DNA from: Acanthosoma haemorrhoidale
Taxonomy: Eukaryota; Arthropoda; Insecta; Hemiptera; Acanthosomatidae
Length of the DNA: 64,000 bases
Direction: 5' to 3'
NCBI GenBank assembly: GCA_930367205.1
Contig: CAKNEZ010000018.1
Location: forward strand, 178,501 to 242,500
The notes beneath the pieces were generated by a model. That model saw only the letters and a program-made list of their open reading frames with translations, did no database searches and was not told the DNA's origin. This document shows positions 40,786 to 52,573 of this stretch, in pieces; position 1 is the stretch's first letter; every line of letters begins with the position of its first letter. The position numbers were made by a program, and so were the translations under genes.

Positions 40786-41200
40786 TTTTATTATTAATAA
40801 TTCTTTATTGTGCTAAAATTACAATGTGCCTTATAAGGCAATAAGTAATTGAGATAAATGTTCTCATTCTTTTAGGCTGACCAAGAGCGCGAGAGGACAT
40901 GATTGGAGAAACTGGCCATTGCCAGGACTCCCACTGTCACACATTTATAGCAGGTCACGAGGCCACTGCCGTTTCAGTCCGTGAGGAGGATTATAGGGAT
41001 GAGTGCAGTGCAATGACTGTGCTAGGGGATTAGGGTGGTTGGATAGGTTACTATGGATTTTTATGAACTTGGAAGGGATGGAGTTCAAGAATGTAGTGTA
41101 TATTAAGATCGCTATGAAGGGTTTTGTTGCTGACGTAATAAGGGGCATTGTTCTCAGGACTTTTGATTGAAAGGATTGGATCAAATATAGTTTAAAATAA
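40786..41200 (-). repeat. Jockey-family LINE 3' fragment, copy 3
   Basis: Minus-strand copy with a few RT C-terminal codons (LIQSFQSKVLRT at ~41175) and the common 3' UTR. Internally shortened relative to the 12.8- and 44.6-kb copies. The tail is T-rich on plus at 40786. Confidence 0.75.
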
Positions 41201-43154
41201 TTTAAATTCACCAATACAAGTCAGAAATGAAATTCCGTCTGAAATAAAAGGAGAGGGGTTCAATTGAAATAAGAATTTCTCACTTTATAATATTGGGACC
41301 CAGTGGCGGCCGCGAGATGGTTGGATTACCGAGGCCCTGTTGTAGGTTATATAATCATCTATTCAGATAATGAGGGGAATTATGAGGTCCAAGATACACA
41401 CTAAAATTTGTGTACATACGAACGATTAGTCATTTCAATAAGGAGACACGTTAATTTTTATTTTGATTCTAACGTGCTCCGCTGAATCAGATCATCGTAA
41501 ATACATTCCATTCTAGTCACGATGATCCGGGTGATACTTTTGCAAAGACATGGAATGAGCTAGACTAGAGATTTATTTTATTGGTTCGTAAGTAACTTTT
41601 TTAACGGTTATTTGCGAATTAGAAAATATGTTTCCAGGACTTTATGATGTCCAGTCAGCCATACTTGCGTTATACATAACCCCTTATAAGACATCATGTT
41701 ATAAACTAAGATGTGGGCTGAGAATATGATTTCTCCAAGGTATTCTGGTCGTTGAGCGCCTGACTATATTTAGCATTTATATTGAATATTAATAACAAAT
41801 AAATAATAAATTAATGAAAGTTCATACATTGCGTATAAAATAAAGACAAAGAAAGCTTCAAGCTGTCCCTTCCAGGAATATTTGCGACTATGTACAATTA
41901 CAATTTAAAGCAATTAGTAAGGAAAAAATGTCTTAAAACTTATCCATACTACAACATAATACTAAAATGGAAGACAATGTGTACAAAACTATACATAAAC
42001 CAAAAACTAGAGTCAATAATAATACAAAATAATGACAAATGAAATGGTATTCGGAAAGAAAATATTACAATTAGACACATCTGTAGCCCAAAGTCACGTT
42101 GTACCAATGTTGCAGCTCTAAAATATTATAAATTGACTATGCTTAAGTGTTTACAGGGATGGTAAAGCATCTGGCCAGAGATCAGGAGGCATCACCGTGG
42201 ATGTGTGAAACCAGGGGTAAGACAATCAATGAGTGGTACAAAATTGTAACGAGATAAACATCAAATATTGTAGATAATTAAAACTTAATTAAATAAAGAT
42301 AATTAAATCGTCAATAAAAAACAAGTAAATAAATTTTTATAGATCCTACATTCATACTACAAATAAATGAGAAAAAAAAAAGCTAGTTCCACAAGCTATC
42401 TAGGCATCAACACATTTATATTAATAGGGAACAGGTGTTCTATAATAAATATATATATATATATATATGTTCCAGCTGTCATTATTAATGTACTTTACAT
42501 TAGGACCATTAGTCGAACACATTAAAACACACTATAATCTGTGCACAGAGTGAAAATATAATAATTTACTATAATAGCTGTTGCGAAATGGCCTGAAGCC
42601 AGGTTAATAATATCTATATATTTGTATGTTTTAACTCAAAACTAATAACTCAAAATATGTCCAATATATGTTACTTTTACTGTTATGGTGTGCATAGCAT
42701 TATTTTGTTTATGCATAATTTATCATACACGTACATTAAGAAAATAAATGTACATTTTCACTATCACCGAATTTACTGCAAATGGTTCTCGAATCCCTGT
42801 GAGCTGATTATATTTTGTCATAAAATGCCTCCTACTACTGCCTCAGTGAAGGACGAAATGTAACGTGTGGCAACAAATCTTTGTTTGATAATATACTTAC
42901 TCATTCTCTTAAACAATCATCAATCAAACAATGAGGTATAATTATATTTTAATCTTGAATAATACAGTAGGTCGTTACTGATTTTTTGATTGCGGATTTT
43001 ACAACGAAACAAATGAGATAAGGTTTTTATTTAATTATAAAATCATGAATTAGAATCACTTAGGTCTTATGTGGTAAGATGCAAAGTGGTCACGCCATCA
43101 ACATCGAATTATCAATAATAGCCAAGTTAAATTCTCTAATTCATTGAAGACCAT
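41201..43154. other. No recognisable gene; AT microsatellite
   Basis: AT-rich sequence with an (AT)n run of ~22 bp at 42446-42468. Small frames (e.g. 42657-42863) carry no motif. No repeats shared with the rest of the window were recognised. Confidence 0.45.
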
Positions 43155-43560
43155 GATCCCCAAGCACAGTCATTGCACTGCACCACTCATCCCTATAATC
43201 CTCCTCGGAGACTAAAGTGGCAGTGGCCTCGTGACCTGCTATAAATGCGTCACAGTGGGAGTCCTGGCAATGGCCAGTTTCTCCAATCATGTCCTGAGCG
43301 CATGTGGCTCTCTCGCTCTTACGAGACTCCACTGGCGGCTGACGGAGGAGCGTGGGGGAATTACCAAGACTCCGCTTCCTCTTTCGCATGCGAGGGAGGT
43401 GACAACCATATGGATTTGGGAGGTCTCTGGGCATTTGTAAATAATGTATGAATGAAAATTGTAAATATGACATGAATGACAACATTTATCACAATTACTT
43501 ATTGCCCGATGAGGCAGATTGTAATTTTATCCTAATAAAGTTGTTTTTATTAGTACATTG
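43155..43560 (+). repeat. Jockey-family LINE 3' fragment, copy 4
   Basis: Plus-strand copy of the 3' UTR (complement landmarks 'gtgacagtgggagtcctggc' form). It ends TCCTAATAAAGTTGTTTTTATTAG, the family's AATAAA-type tail. 5' truncated before RT. Confidence 0.75.
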
Positions 43561-44589
43561 GAAAAAGTATCCTAAACATTTTGTCATCAACAAAGATACA
43601 TAAATCTAGACTTACTGCAGGTTTTTAATTTATAATTACCTTCTTACCTATGTACTCTTAAAAACGTTGGATACTCATTTCTATTTACACCTGAAATAAA
43701 CTCACTTTTCACCTATGGATACACGTATTCGAGTATTTTAAGTCGTAAAGCAATTGCACTAACAGCTACACTATCAAACAACTGCTGAATATATTAATTA
43801 CTTATTTTTGTACCAATTTTAATTTCCAAAAGGATTAATAATATTTTCCCTCCTTTTTTTTCTTCTAAAATTTGAAAAACTTAGTTATAATTTGTCCAAT
43901 TATTATTTCCATTTTGTTCAATCAGTAATCATTCAATGGTCATCAAGTCTGTACATGTTCTTAAGTCATCCCTTTTGGAATGATTATTACTGTGATCATG
44001 TCTCTAGTCATTCTTATCAACCGACTATTTACTAAAAGGATATGTTATGTCTTCAGAGGCAGATCGAGCCATAATTAAGGCTTTATCTGTGAAACAGTAC
44101 GTACACGGATGAGATCAGCTGTTAAATGCCCACAGTCGGTCTGTCCACTAAGACACAACGTGCGTCTATTTCTGTACACGTCCTTAATTCGCCGATTCTC
44201 TCTGGGGAACTTACTATTCACTGTTTATATTTGTATTATCATCTTATCATGGAGAGTGGACATTTTATCTGGAAACTGGGAAATTCCCTTGGAAATTCCC
44301 CGAAGATAAGGTATGGGGCCCTCGTCTGGATATGAAAAGGTGAGGAATGAGAAAAGACTGGCAAAGATCTATGCCAAGAAGCCCTCAGTAACAATTAGCA
44401 GTGACTAATTTCAACTGTTCACTTAGGATATAACAGTAATTCAACCTAGATCTTCAAGTGGAATTATAGGATTTCCATATATTATGTGTTAATATTGTTT
44501 GTTAAGTGATCAGTTTCGGTCTAGGGAAGAATAGTAGCAGCAACAGATTAAAGTATTTGCAACTAATTCATTTTGTTATTAATACCTCA
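43561..44589. other. No recognisable feature
   Basis: AT-rich; overlapping 66- and 69-codon frames at 44109-44335 have no motif. Confidence 0.45.
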
Positions 44590-45190
44590 ACAACAACAAC
44601 TTTATTATGATAAAATTATAATCTGCCTTATAAGGCAATAAGTAATTGTGATAAATGATCTCATTCGTACAGTATTTACAAACAGCCCAGATACCTCTCA
44701 AATCAACATGATCGTCACGACCTTAAAGAGGATGCGGAGTCTTGGGAAGTCACCCACCGTCAGCCGCGTCACCGGATACGAGCCAGTGGAGGCTGACCAA
44801 GAGCGTTAGAGCCTCAGACGCTCAGGACATGATTGAAGAAACTGGCCATTGCCAGGACTCCCACTGTCACGCATTTATAGCAGGTCACGAGGCCACTGCC
44901 GTTTCAGTCTCCGAGGAGGATTATAGAGATGAGCGGTGCAGTGAAATGACTAGGGGATTAGGGTGGTTGGATAGGTTGCTATGGAATTTCATGAACTTGG
45001 AAGGGATAAGTTCAAGAATGTAGGGTATATTAAGATCGTTATGTTTTGCTGCTGAAGTAATAAGGGGCATTTATTGATAAGTAATAAGGATTGGATGCGC
45101 TTGATGTTCGACTTTTATGCTGTCCCCCATAGATCTATTCCGTATGTCCAGATTGGCTTAAGTATAACTTTGCAGATTAGTAATTAATAT
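44590..45190 (-). repeat. Jockey-family LINE 3' fragment, copy 5
   Basis: Minus-strand copy including the 3' UTR and degraded RT C-terminal codons (region 45040-45180 matches 9690-9840). The 3' end is a short (GTT)n/AACAACAAC tail at 44587-44602. Confidence 0.75.
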
Positions 45191-45414
45191 CTAACAGGTA
45201 AGAAATAATTATACTGGCAGTGTGGGACTCAACCTTCCTTCTGTATATCGGGGGCTTGGACCAACCAAGCTCTCCTGCACAAGTGGACGATCTTCCGTAT
45301 GTGAATCCTCTTAGGCTTAGATTGCTAGTTATTACCTAATAAGTAAATTTTTATTTATACAATTATTATAATTGTAATATATACAAGTGTATAAATATAC
45401 AATTATACAAAACA

Positions 45415-46473
45415 CTTCGGAAGCTTCTTTTCCGTGACAAATCTTGAATGCGTTTTGGAACAGTCCCTTTTTAAACTCCAGCAGTGATCTACCTTCATGT
45501 GCGTCTACCATCTTCCTTGGTCGGAGGCCTCCATAGTTTTAATATCCTGGTCAAATCTCTCACCTTGTCCCTCGCTGGTGTTTCCTAAATTTTCAGTAAA
45601 ATGGTCTAAGTGGCTATGTGAACCTTAACACTCATGTTACACCCAAGGGATTTAAGACTTTCATTAGTACAACACAGTTTTCAACTTTGCGTTTGCTCAG
45701 AAAATTTCCGATAACTGCATCAAATGAATTCCAGTCTTTTCGCTCAGCCTCATTCATCGAATTTACGATGACAGTATACTTAATGAGCTGTCTTATTTGT
45801 GGTCCGTCAAATATTCCTGCTTTAATTTTTTCCGTACTCAACTGAGGCCTTTCTACCCCCCCCCCCCCCTCTAGATATGCAAAGCATGGCCCGTTCTTAT
45901 CAAGAGCTTTTACAAACTGCTTCTTAAGACACAGCTTTATATGTACTGGATAAAAGATGATTTTCTCTCTTTCTAATTACGTTGTCGTTAATGACATTCT
46001 TTTCCCCAAGGTCCATGTTTTGTCTCTTAGGCCACTTTTTTCTAACACAGTTTAGTGTTTTGTCTCTGCTATCCCAGAGGCACAAGAAGTAAGGATATTT
46101 GGTGTGGAAACTTTGCTGTCCAAAGAGAATGTTTACCATTTTTAATTCCACACAATTGACCCATTGATGTTCATGATACATCATCTTCTCCAAGACCAAA
46201 TCTATGGTGTTGATATTCTTCTTTCATTTTCGTTGAGTGAGCAATTGGCATTGAACCATATTTATTAACATTGTGTAGAAGGACACATTTCAAACTTCCT
46301 TTGAGTTGTAAATAAATAGACTTTAAATCATTTGCGAAATGGCCTGGAAGACCCATTTTTTCCAGGTGTTCTCGGCAATTTCGTGACAGTATAGAAGGTT
46401 GTCTCCTTGAGAGAAGAAGAGTACAGAAACCAATTGTGTGATTTAGAACTGCACCTTTCGTGTAGAACTTCAC
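45415..46473 (-). pseudogene. Uncharacterised arthropod multicopy protein family, degraded copy
   Basis: Successive frames on the minus strand: 46171-46473 (LKCVLLHNVNKYGSMPIAHS, then TKMKEEYQ), 45924-46199 (YHEHQWVNCVELKMVNILFG, 'TKYPYFLCLWDSRDKT', KKWP) and 45632-45841 (STEKIKAGIFDGPQIRQLIK, 'MNEAERKDWNSFDAVIGNFL'). Further frames down to ~45415 show 'SLGCNMSVKVH' and 'GERFDQDIKTME'. I recognise this as a protein often predicted in many copies in hemipteran and other arthropod genomes, of unknown function and possibly transposon-derived. Multiple frameshifts and a C-run (45857-45870) break it. No catalytic motif known. Confidence 0.6.
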
Positions 46474-47619
46474 GTTAAAAAAAGGACTGATTTGAAAATT
46501 ATATTAATTATGATTATATTTAGAATTGAGTGCCCCAAAAATAGCTAAAATCAGTTCTGCAATCCAAGGCACCAAAAAAAAAAAAAATAATCTCAGCGTT
46601 TAAAGCATTTTATTCATGAATGGATAAAACTGGTGGGAAAGCACTGGTTTGTTTAGTTATTTACTAAGATCCCAACCCACAACTGGGATTGTTTCGTTTA
46701 CAACCAGCTAGAAGTGATTGGCTAGTTGTAGGAAGCCTGGAGTCCTTGCTCTGCGCAATAAACAACTAACCATTGCCTTCCGTGTCCCTTCTCTGTTACC
46801 CTCCGCCGCAGAAGTCCCTGAAGATATTTATACCCTGGAGCCATCCTCCAACACTATCCCAGTAGGAACGTAGGAAGCGGAGGATCAACTCCGTCCTTGG
46901 TAGGTGTTTAAATACAGATAAACTGTTTGTGCAATGCACAGAGCTTCTTGGAAATGGCAACACGAGGCTGTTATTGAGAGAGAGGCACTGAACCCCTACT
47001 TGCAATTTACAGTTCCATCTTGATTTATTTGCATGTCTTTTTCATTTGCGGCTTCATATCCACCGAGCCCAAACGGGAAGGCTAAACTTTAAAACATGTT
47101 CCCCAGTTCGGTCTTCGATAGTCTTTGACTCGGTTCAATCGATCCGGAATTTTAAAGATATATTCACACTCTGAAACAAGATATTTTAATTTAAAAGAAA
47201 GATTCAGATCAGAAGCGTTTTAATTTTAAAACAATAATTTTCCAATTTTTCAAAAAATACTATTTGGTAAATCGCTTATTTGCCATGTTTCGCATTGGTT
47301 TTTTTCTATTTGTTGAAAACTCGGGTTTCCTTCACGGAGTTAGCTTAAAAAAATATTGAACAATCATAATTTATGGACGCAGAGACACTGACCTAAATTC
47401 GAACATCTCTCGAAATATTTTCTTATTATATTCTTGTTTCTGCTCCGTCACTTTTGTTTTTCAAAAATACAATTAAGTTTATTGCTGCTGTAAATAGATG
47501 TTTGGCTGTCATAAATGATAATGATTTAATGTCGATCTTTTTCTGTCTTGACCAGTTCAACTTGTACATGCCCGACAAATGTTACAGAAATAAATACAGA
47601 ATAGAATCACGGTGATCAC
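46474..47619. other. No recognisable feature
   Basis: AT-rich with a moderately GC-richer patch at 46640-46990. A 69-codon minus frame at 46796-47005 lacks a motif. Confidence 0.45.
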
Positions 47620-47742
47620 TCCTGTATATAATGTATGGACACTACAGAAAATACAAAAATAATTTGTAAATAGATTCGCCTGAGGATCTATAATTATATA
47701 TAATTATCTGTGAATTTAAAAGGGCTATGAAGGAAAAAAAAA
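47620..47742 (+). repeat. SINE-like retroposon, copy 3 (5'-truncated)
   Basis: Plus-strand copy covering the 3' half (CCTGTATATAATGTA to GGGCTATGAAGG and poly(A)). The flanks ggtgatcact (47609-47618) and, beyond the nested LINE, ggcgattact (from ~48454) are a likely 10-bp TSD with two changes. This shows the LINE inserted into or next to this element's tail. Confidence 0.65.
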
Positions 47743-47748
47743 AGGCGA

Positions 47749-48452
47749 TCATTCCGATCATATTTACCAGGAAACAACCTAGTATATCTGGGAATTAAAA
47801 TGGACAGACACCTCAATTTTAGTTATAATTTGACGAGGAAGTTGAACAAATACGCACGAAGTCTTACGGGCTTACGCATTTATTGACTTCCCCCAATCTA
47901 TCACGGCGTCTCAAGCTCTGGTGTATGGTGCACCGCTTTTTCGTCATCTGACGTGTACGACAGCTCGGCGACTCCAACAATTCCAAAACGGCATACTGAT
48001 GAAAGTGGTCAGACACTTCATTCGAACAGCGGAGCAACAGAGCTTCACGAGATCTTTGATCTGCCTACGGTGGATGAATTCATTCAACGTAGACATATAA
48101 ATTTTTTTGACTCCCTACAATACTTGACAAACCCGGTGTTTAACACGATAACCCCCGCTTCGTTCCCCCATCGAAGGCAGGACGCTGTCGCGGCAGGAAC
48201 ACTTAGGTTCTAGTTATAGGTTTTAGTTTGTAGGTTTTCTCCCAAATTGTAAACAGAAGGTGAGCCACATCACATAGCATTATATTCATTTCATTGTAAT
48301 TTTAACTTTAATCTGATATTGTATTGTAACCCAACCTCTTTAGAATGCATCAGTGCATCGTAGAAAGAGGAGAAATTATAAATAGACATTGAAATTTGTA
48401 AAATTGTTAAAATGTTAATAAATTCAGGCGTTAAAAGAAAAAAAAAAAAAAA
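47749..48452 (+). pseudogene. Jockey-type LINE, RT C-terminal fragment with poly(A)
   Basis: Starts in the RT C-terminal region ('YLGIKMDRHLNFSYN'), then degraded 'SPNLSRRLKLW', and an open part 47953-48213 with 'EIFDLPTVDEFIQRRHINFF'. This is similar to the C-terminus of the LINE at 33-35 kb but with a different 3' UTR. It ends in poly(A) at 48436-48452. Flanked by ggcgat at 47743-47748 and just after the poly(A), a TSD of at least 6 bp. Confidence 0.8.
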
Positions 48453-48460
48453 GGCGATTA

Positions 48461-49353
48461 CTCATAAAAATTAATAAAGAAACACTTCATGCATACACAG
48501 CACTGATTTACAAAGGAGCAGAGAAATGCATTAAAAAGGAAACCAGAAACGGAAACCGGTTGTTTTTTTGTTGTCATATCTGTCTGAATGAATGCAAGAT
48601 ATCTTCCTTATTACAAGCGCCACACTTGGCTTGTTTTCTTATATGTTTACAAGGTATAGTGTTTAAAGTCGCATTTAGCCCAGATTTTTTTTAGTTTTTA
48701 GGCCCATTCGTAATTAACTGTGTGCATATTTGTATGTTGTCTTCGTGGCTGTTAATTCGTGTTTAAACAGAAATACTAAAATGTATACGAATAGGAGATT
48801 AAATTTAAGAGAGCAGCGTAAACAGTAAAAAGTTTTGGCAAGAAAAACAAATAAAAAAAAGTTTAATACTACCAAAGCTGAATTTAATGGGAATTTTTAT
48901 TGACCATTCTTTGAGAAACTTTTTATATTTTTTATATAGAGTTTTTAAATAATTAAATTAATGAAAACCCATAGTCTAAATGGCAATTATGAAACTCCCA
49001 CGCCCATAGCCATATCAATTTTAATAGCGATCTTTCACTTTATAGCTCATATCTTTCTAAACGTGAATGGAAGGATTTTTTTTTAAACAGCTGTCTGTCT
49101 GTCTGTGACTTGAGCGAGAGTAGAATTGAAATGATCCTATCGATATGAACTTTTAAATGTATACTCAACCAATCACCGAGCTAAGGAGCGTACGTTTTAA
49201 GTTAATAAATGATAACTAGATCTATGTAAAGAATATTAGAATATCAAAACAGTCGGTCCTAGTATTCTACCTTTTAAGCATTCTGTCACTGCTCATAAGT
49301 TTTTTTTCAATGTTTGGTAAGGCGCCCGTAACACGAAAATTAATTCTAAGGTA
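48461..49353. other. No recognisable gene
   Basis: AT-rich, with a (ctgt)n run at 49089-49104. No ORF of note. Confidence 0.45.
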
Positions 49354-50272
49354 TACGAGGGTGGTCTGAAAAGTTTCCGACCTAACAAAGATACAAGACG
49401 TTTTTTCAGAAATTTATTTTTTATTTTTCAACATAGTCTCCTTGTAACTCTACACACTTCTCCCAGCGATGCTCCCATCTCTGTAACCCGTCCAAATAGT
49501 ACTCGGCGTTTATCTCTGCCAAATAATCGTTCACGAAGGTGCCTCTTCATTTTACGAAAATCTCTGTCCTCTGAGCGCAATGTTTAGGTGAGGAAACAAA
49601 CAGAAGTCGCTTGGGGCTAGATCTGGAGAGTAAGGCGGATGGTCAAGCAGTTCAAACCGTAATTCATGGATTTTCGCCATGGCAACCGCTGAGGTGTGAG
49701 ACGGTGCGTTGTCCTGGTGAAACAGGATTTTCTTTTTCTGCAAATGTGGCCGTTTTTCCGCAAGTTCTGCCTTCAGCTTGTCAAGTAATGATGCGTAGTA
49801 TGCTCCTGTAATGGTTTTTCCTTTTTGAAGATAATCGAATAAAATAACTCCATAACTATCCCAAAAAACAGTCGCCATCACTTTCCCAGCCGAAAAAACA
49901 GTTTTTGCTTTTTTTGGAGCCGGTTCCCCTTTGCAGTCCACTGTTTGGACTGTATTTTTGTTTCGGGCGTATAATGGTGTATCCAAGTTTCATCCACAGT
50001 AATTAATTGGCGCCAAAACTCGGATTTATTGCGCCTAAACTGCGCCAACAGAGCGTTGGAAATGTTCATTCGAACACGTTTTTGGTCTAACGTGAGCAAA
50101 CGCGGCACCCAACGCGCGGACAGCTTTCTCATCTCTAAATGTTGATTTAATATGTGACAAACACGTTCTTTTGACATGTTCATAACCTCTGCTATCTCTC
50201 TCACTTTAATTCGGCGGTCGTCTAGCACCATTTGGTGAACTTTGGCGATGTTTTCGTCGGTTGTTGCAGTTT
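49354..50272 (-). pseudogene. mariner transposase, 5'-truncated and frameshifted
   Basis: The right-hand part (49878-50231, extending to ~50265) carries the second HTH ('REIAEVMNMSKERVCHILNQ') and first catalytic Asp 'ITVDETWIHHY'. After a frameshift near 49920 the frame 49552-49986 carries 'ILFHQDNAPSHTS' and 'YSPDLAPSDFCLF', giving the mariner DD34D set. The element's 3' terminal repeat is seen at ~49354 (ACGAGGGTGGTCTGAAAAG). The N-terminal ~90 residues and 5' terminal repeat are missing beyond a T-run at 50268. Transposase would cut and paste the element at TA sites; this copy cannot move itself. Confidence 0.88.
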
Positions 50273-50869
50273 TTTTTTTAATTTGGTTTATTTTAAATTT
50301 ATGTAGTATTTTATCTTTACTTTATAAATAATATACAATTGACATAACTAAATGTTGCTGTATAAATTAAATGACTATAAATCAATGAATAGGCCATTGA
50401 TCCTTGATTAACTAGGGCATTAAGACGCTCACATTTTATTGCACAAGACAATAAACATGACTGAAAAAAATCTCACCGGAAATACGAACCGTGAAGCAGT
50501 TGCTCCGACATCATCTTCATTAGTCTATGTTTTTTTTGTTTTTTTTTCTTTTTTCATTGTTTTTCAAGCTGCCACACAGACGTAGCACAAATGAAAGAGC
50601 TGGAGGTTTTAATTTGTGGGCAGTCGGTGTAATTTTCACGGAGGTTGTCTGCTAAATGAGACAGAACGTCCACAGGAGTCCAGCTACCTTCTACTGCGCC
50701 ACGGGCTCACAAATTGCAGGCCACTTTGTGCAAATATCTGTCATTATTCATGATTTTTACATCTCCGGCATTGAACTCGTCTTGGAGGAACATCCGAAGA
50801 AGTAGTAATCGGAATACACTTCGCTCAGTAAGTACATATTTCGTTTTTTACATCATCCATCGTGTTATA
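50273..50869. other. No recognisable feature
   Basis: T-rich stretches near 50270 and 50530-50560. A 62-codon frame at 50714-50902 runs into the next transposon and is not coding. Confidence 0.45.
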
Positions 50870-51690
50870 GAGGGTCTTTCATTAAGCGCTTCCTATCTTT
50901 AAATTTAAATAAAACAAAGTGTGTGTGAGATATCATCGAATTTTTTATTCGTTTGAAAGGCCTATTGATGCCATTATGTATGGAATATAGCATCGTGCAA
51001 ATGTCCGCCGCGGCTTCGCTGGGTGGCGCGCATCCAAAATGTCTAATTTTCCGATGGCATGGGTTATGAGGTCCGTTGGCTTTGAGGACTGCTGGGATTT
51101 ATGGCTTAAGAAAACCCCACAAGAAAAAGTCTAACGGGGTCAAAACACACGATCTCGGTGGCCAGTTCACCTCTGCGTGAGATGACCACACGTCGTTGTC
51201 TATGCTCGTTTACCTTCAGCTCCTGGGTCAGTTGAATTTTGTACGGGTGCAGGCCCAAGTCACGACGCAAAATTCGCCAAGTTGTGGATTGCGAAAGACC
51301 ATGCGTTCTTGTGAGCGACATGAAATCGACTCCTTTGGATTCTCCTGCACACTCTCACGGACAGCGGCGATGTTGCGTTTCGCCGTCGTACGGATGTTGG
51401 TCGATTGTTTACTGAACCAGTGGACTCAAATTTATCCACCACACTGCAAATAGTACCCTCGGTAGGACGGTTACGGCGACCGCGGAACGTTGCCCGAATA
51501 GAACACCCATATTGATAAAACAATTTTATCATTTTCACATGCTGTTGAACGCTATATTCGTCCATAGTGATTTGGCAAAACAGACTGAATAAATGACAGC
51601 CAATTCGACAGATGCAGCTTCAACAATATGGCCGCTATCAACTGTCAAAGTTTGGAAGTTCCTATTGGAAGACGCTTTACATCGTTCGGA
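50870..51690 (-). pseudogene. Tc1/mariner-type element, internally deleted
   Basis: The N-terminal part reads from the Met at 51565 (MDEYSVQQHVKMIKLFYQYG, 'HNRPTEGTI-like RNRPTEGTIC', 'VDKFESTGSVNN'). With a frameshift it continues to 'LSQSTTWRILRRDLGLHPYK' and 'IQLTQELKVNEHRQRR' (51106-51321). A C-terminal scrap (RSRGGHLHDAIFHT in the minus frame near 50980-51020) follows directly, so the catalytic core is deleted. The left end GAGGGTCTTTCATTAAGCG at 50870 after TA looks terminal; the right end is only approximate (TGTAAAGCGTCTTCC near 51670-51682). Same transposase family as 60903-61753 by its C-terminal motif. Confidence 0.75.
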
Positions 51691-52459
51691 TGTAGTACAT
51701 CCTTATAGTTTTTTTCATGTTATAAAATGTACCATGAGTGAATCCAACGAGGCTTTAACAAGAAAAAAAAGTAGCTATTGTGCTTACGCACGTCTTTTCT
51801 TAAGTCTAACGGACATTGGACATTGCTTACCAACTACGGGTATCCGGAACTGATGCTTGGCTTTCCCGTAAGGACTTTTACTGAGGAGACACCTTTTCCC
51901 TTACTTACCTGGGTACTCTTACCCCCGTGAAGGGTATAACTATGTTGAAGCCACAGATTTATTTTTACCTTGAAAACTTTGTTTAACGTGCTCATTGCAC
52001 ATTTAATTTATATTTCCTCTAGTTTAAGTTTGCGTATTTGCTTCTTAATTGTTTAAGAAAACAAAATGTTAAACCAGGCGTGTTGTTAAACTGTGAGCCC
52101 TAATCCCGGCCAAAATGTAAACATTGCAGGCTCGGCTTGCCCCCCTCTCTACACCGGGCTGTCTTATTCCATCTCTCGCCGATGTTACATCGGGTGAATC
52201 CGCTCGACATTTCTCTCTGCAGGCATAGTTCTCTATGTGAGTACGAACATTTTCACACACAAACGGGGATTTGTCATCAAATGACCTACTGGCATTGAGC
52301 TTCAAGAAGACTGGTATTTCAATGTTTATTACTTTACGATCGAGGGATCTATAGTTTCGGGATTGTTAAATGGTAAATTTTGAACAATGTCGTTGCATCT
52401 AATTAAGCTCACGCTTACATTTAAATTCTTGCATATTGTTGTTATGGATGTATAATTTA
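51691..52459. other. No recognisable gene
   Basis: Contains a less AT-rich part (52070-52310) with a 78-codon minus frame lacking any motif. Nothing else supported. Confidence 0.4.
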
Positions 52460-52573
52460 GTTATTTATTCATTATAAAGTTATTTATTCATTATAAATTT
52501 ATTTATTCATTATAAATTTATTTATTCATTATAAATTTATTTATTCATTATAGGTTTATTTATTCATTATAAA
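52460..52573 (+). repeat. 19-bp minisatellite, six units
   Basis: Six consecutive 19-bp units of TTTATTTATTCATTATAAA with changes only at the first base (g/t) and a single 'gg' at the end of unit 5. All units have the same length. Confidence 0.95.
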
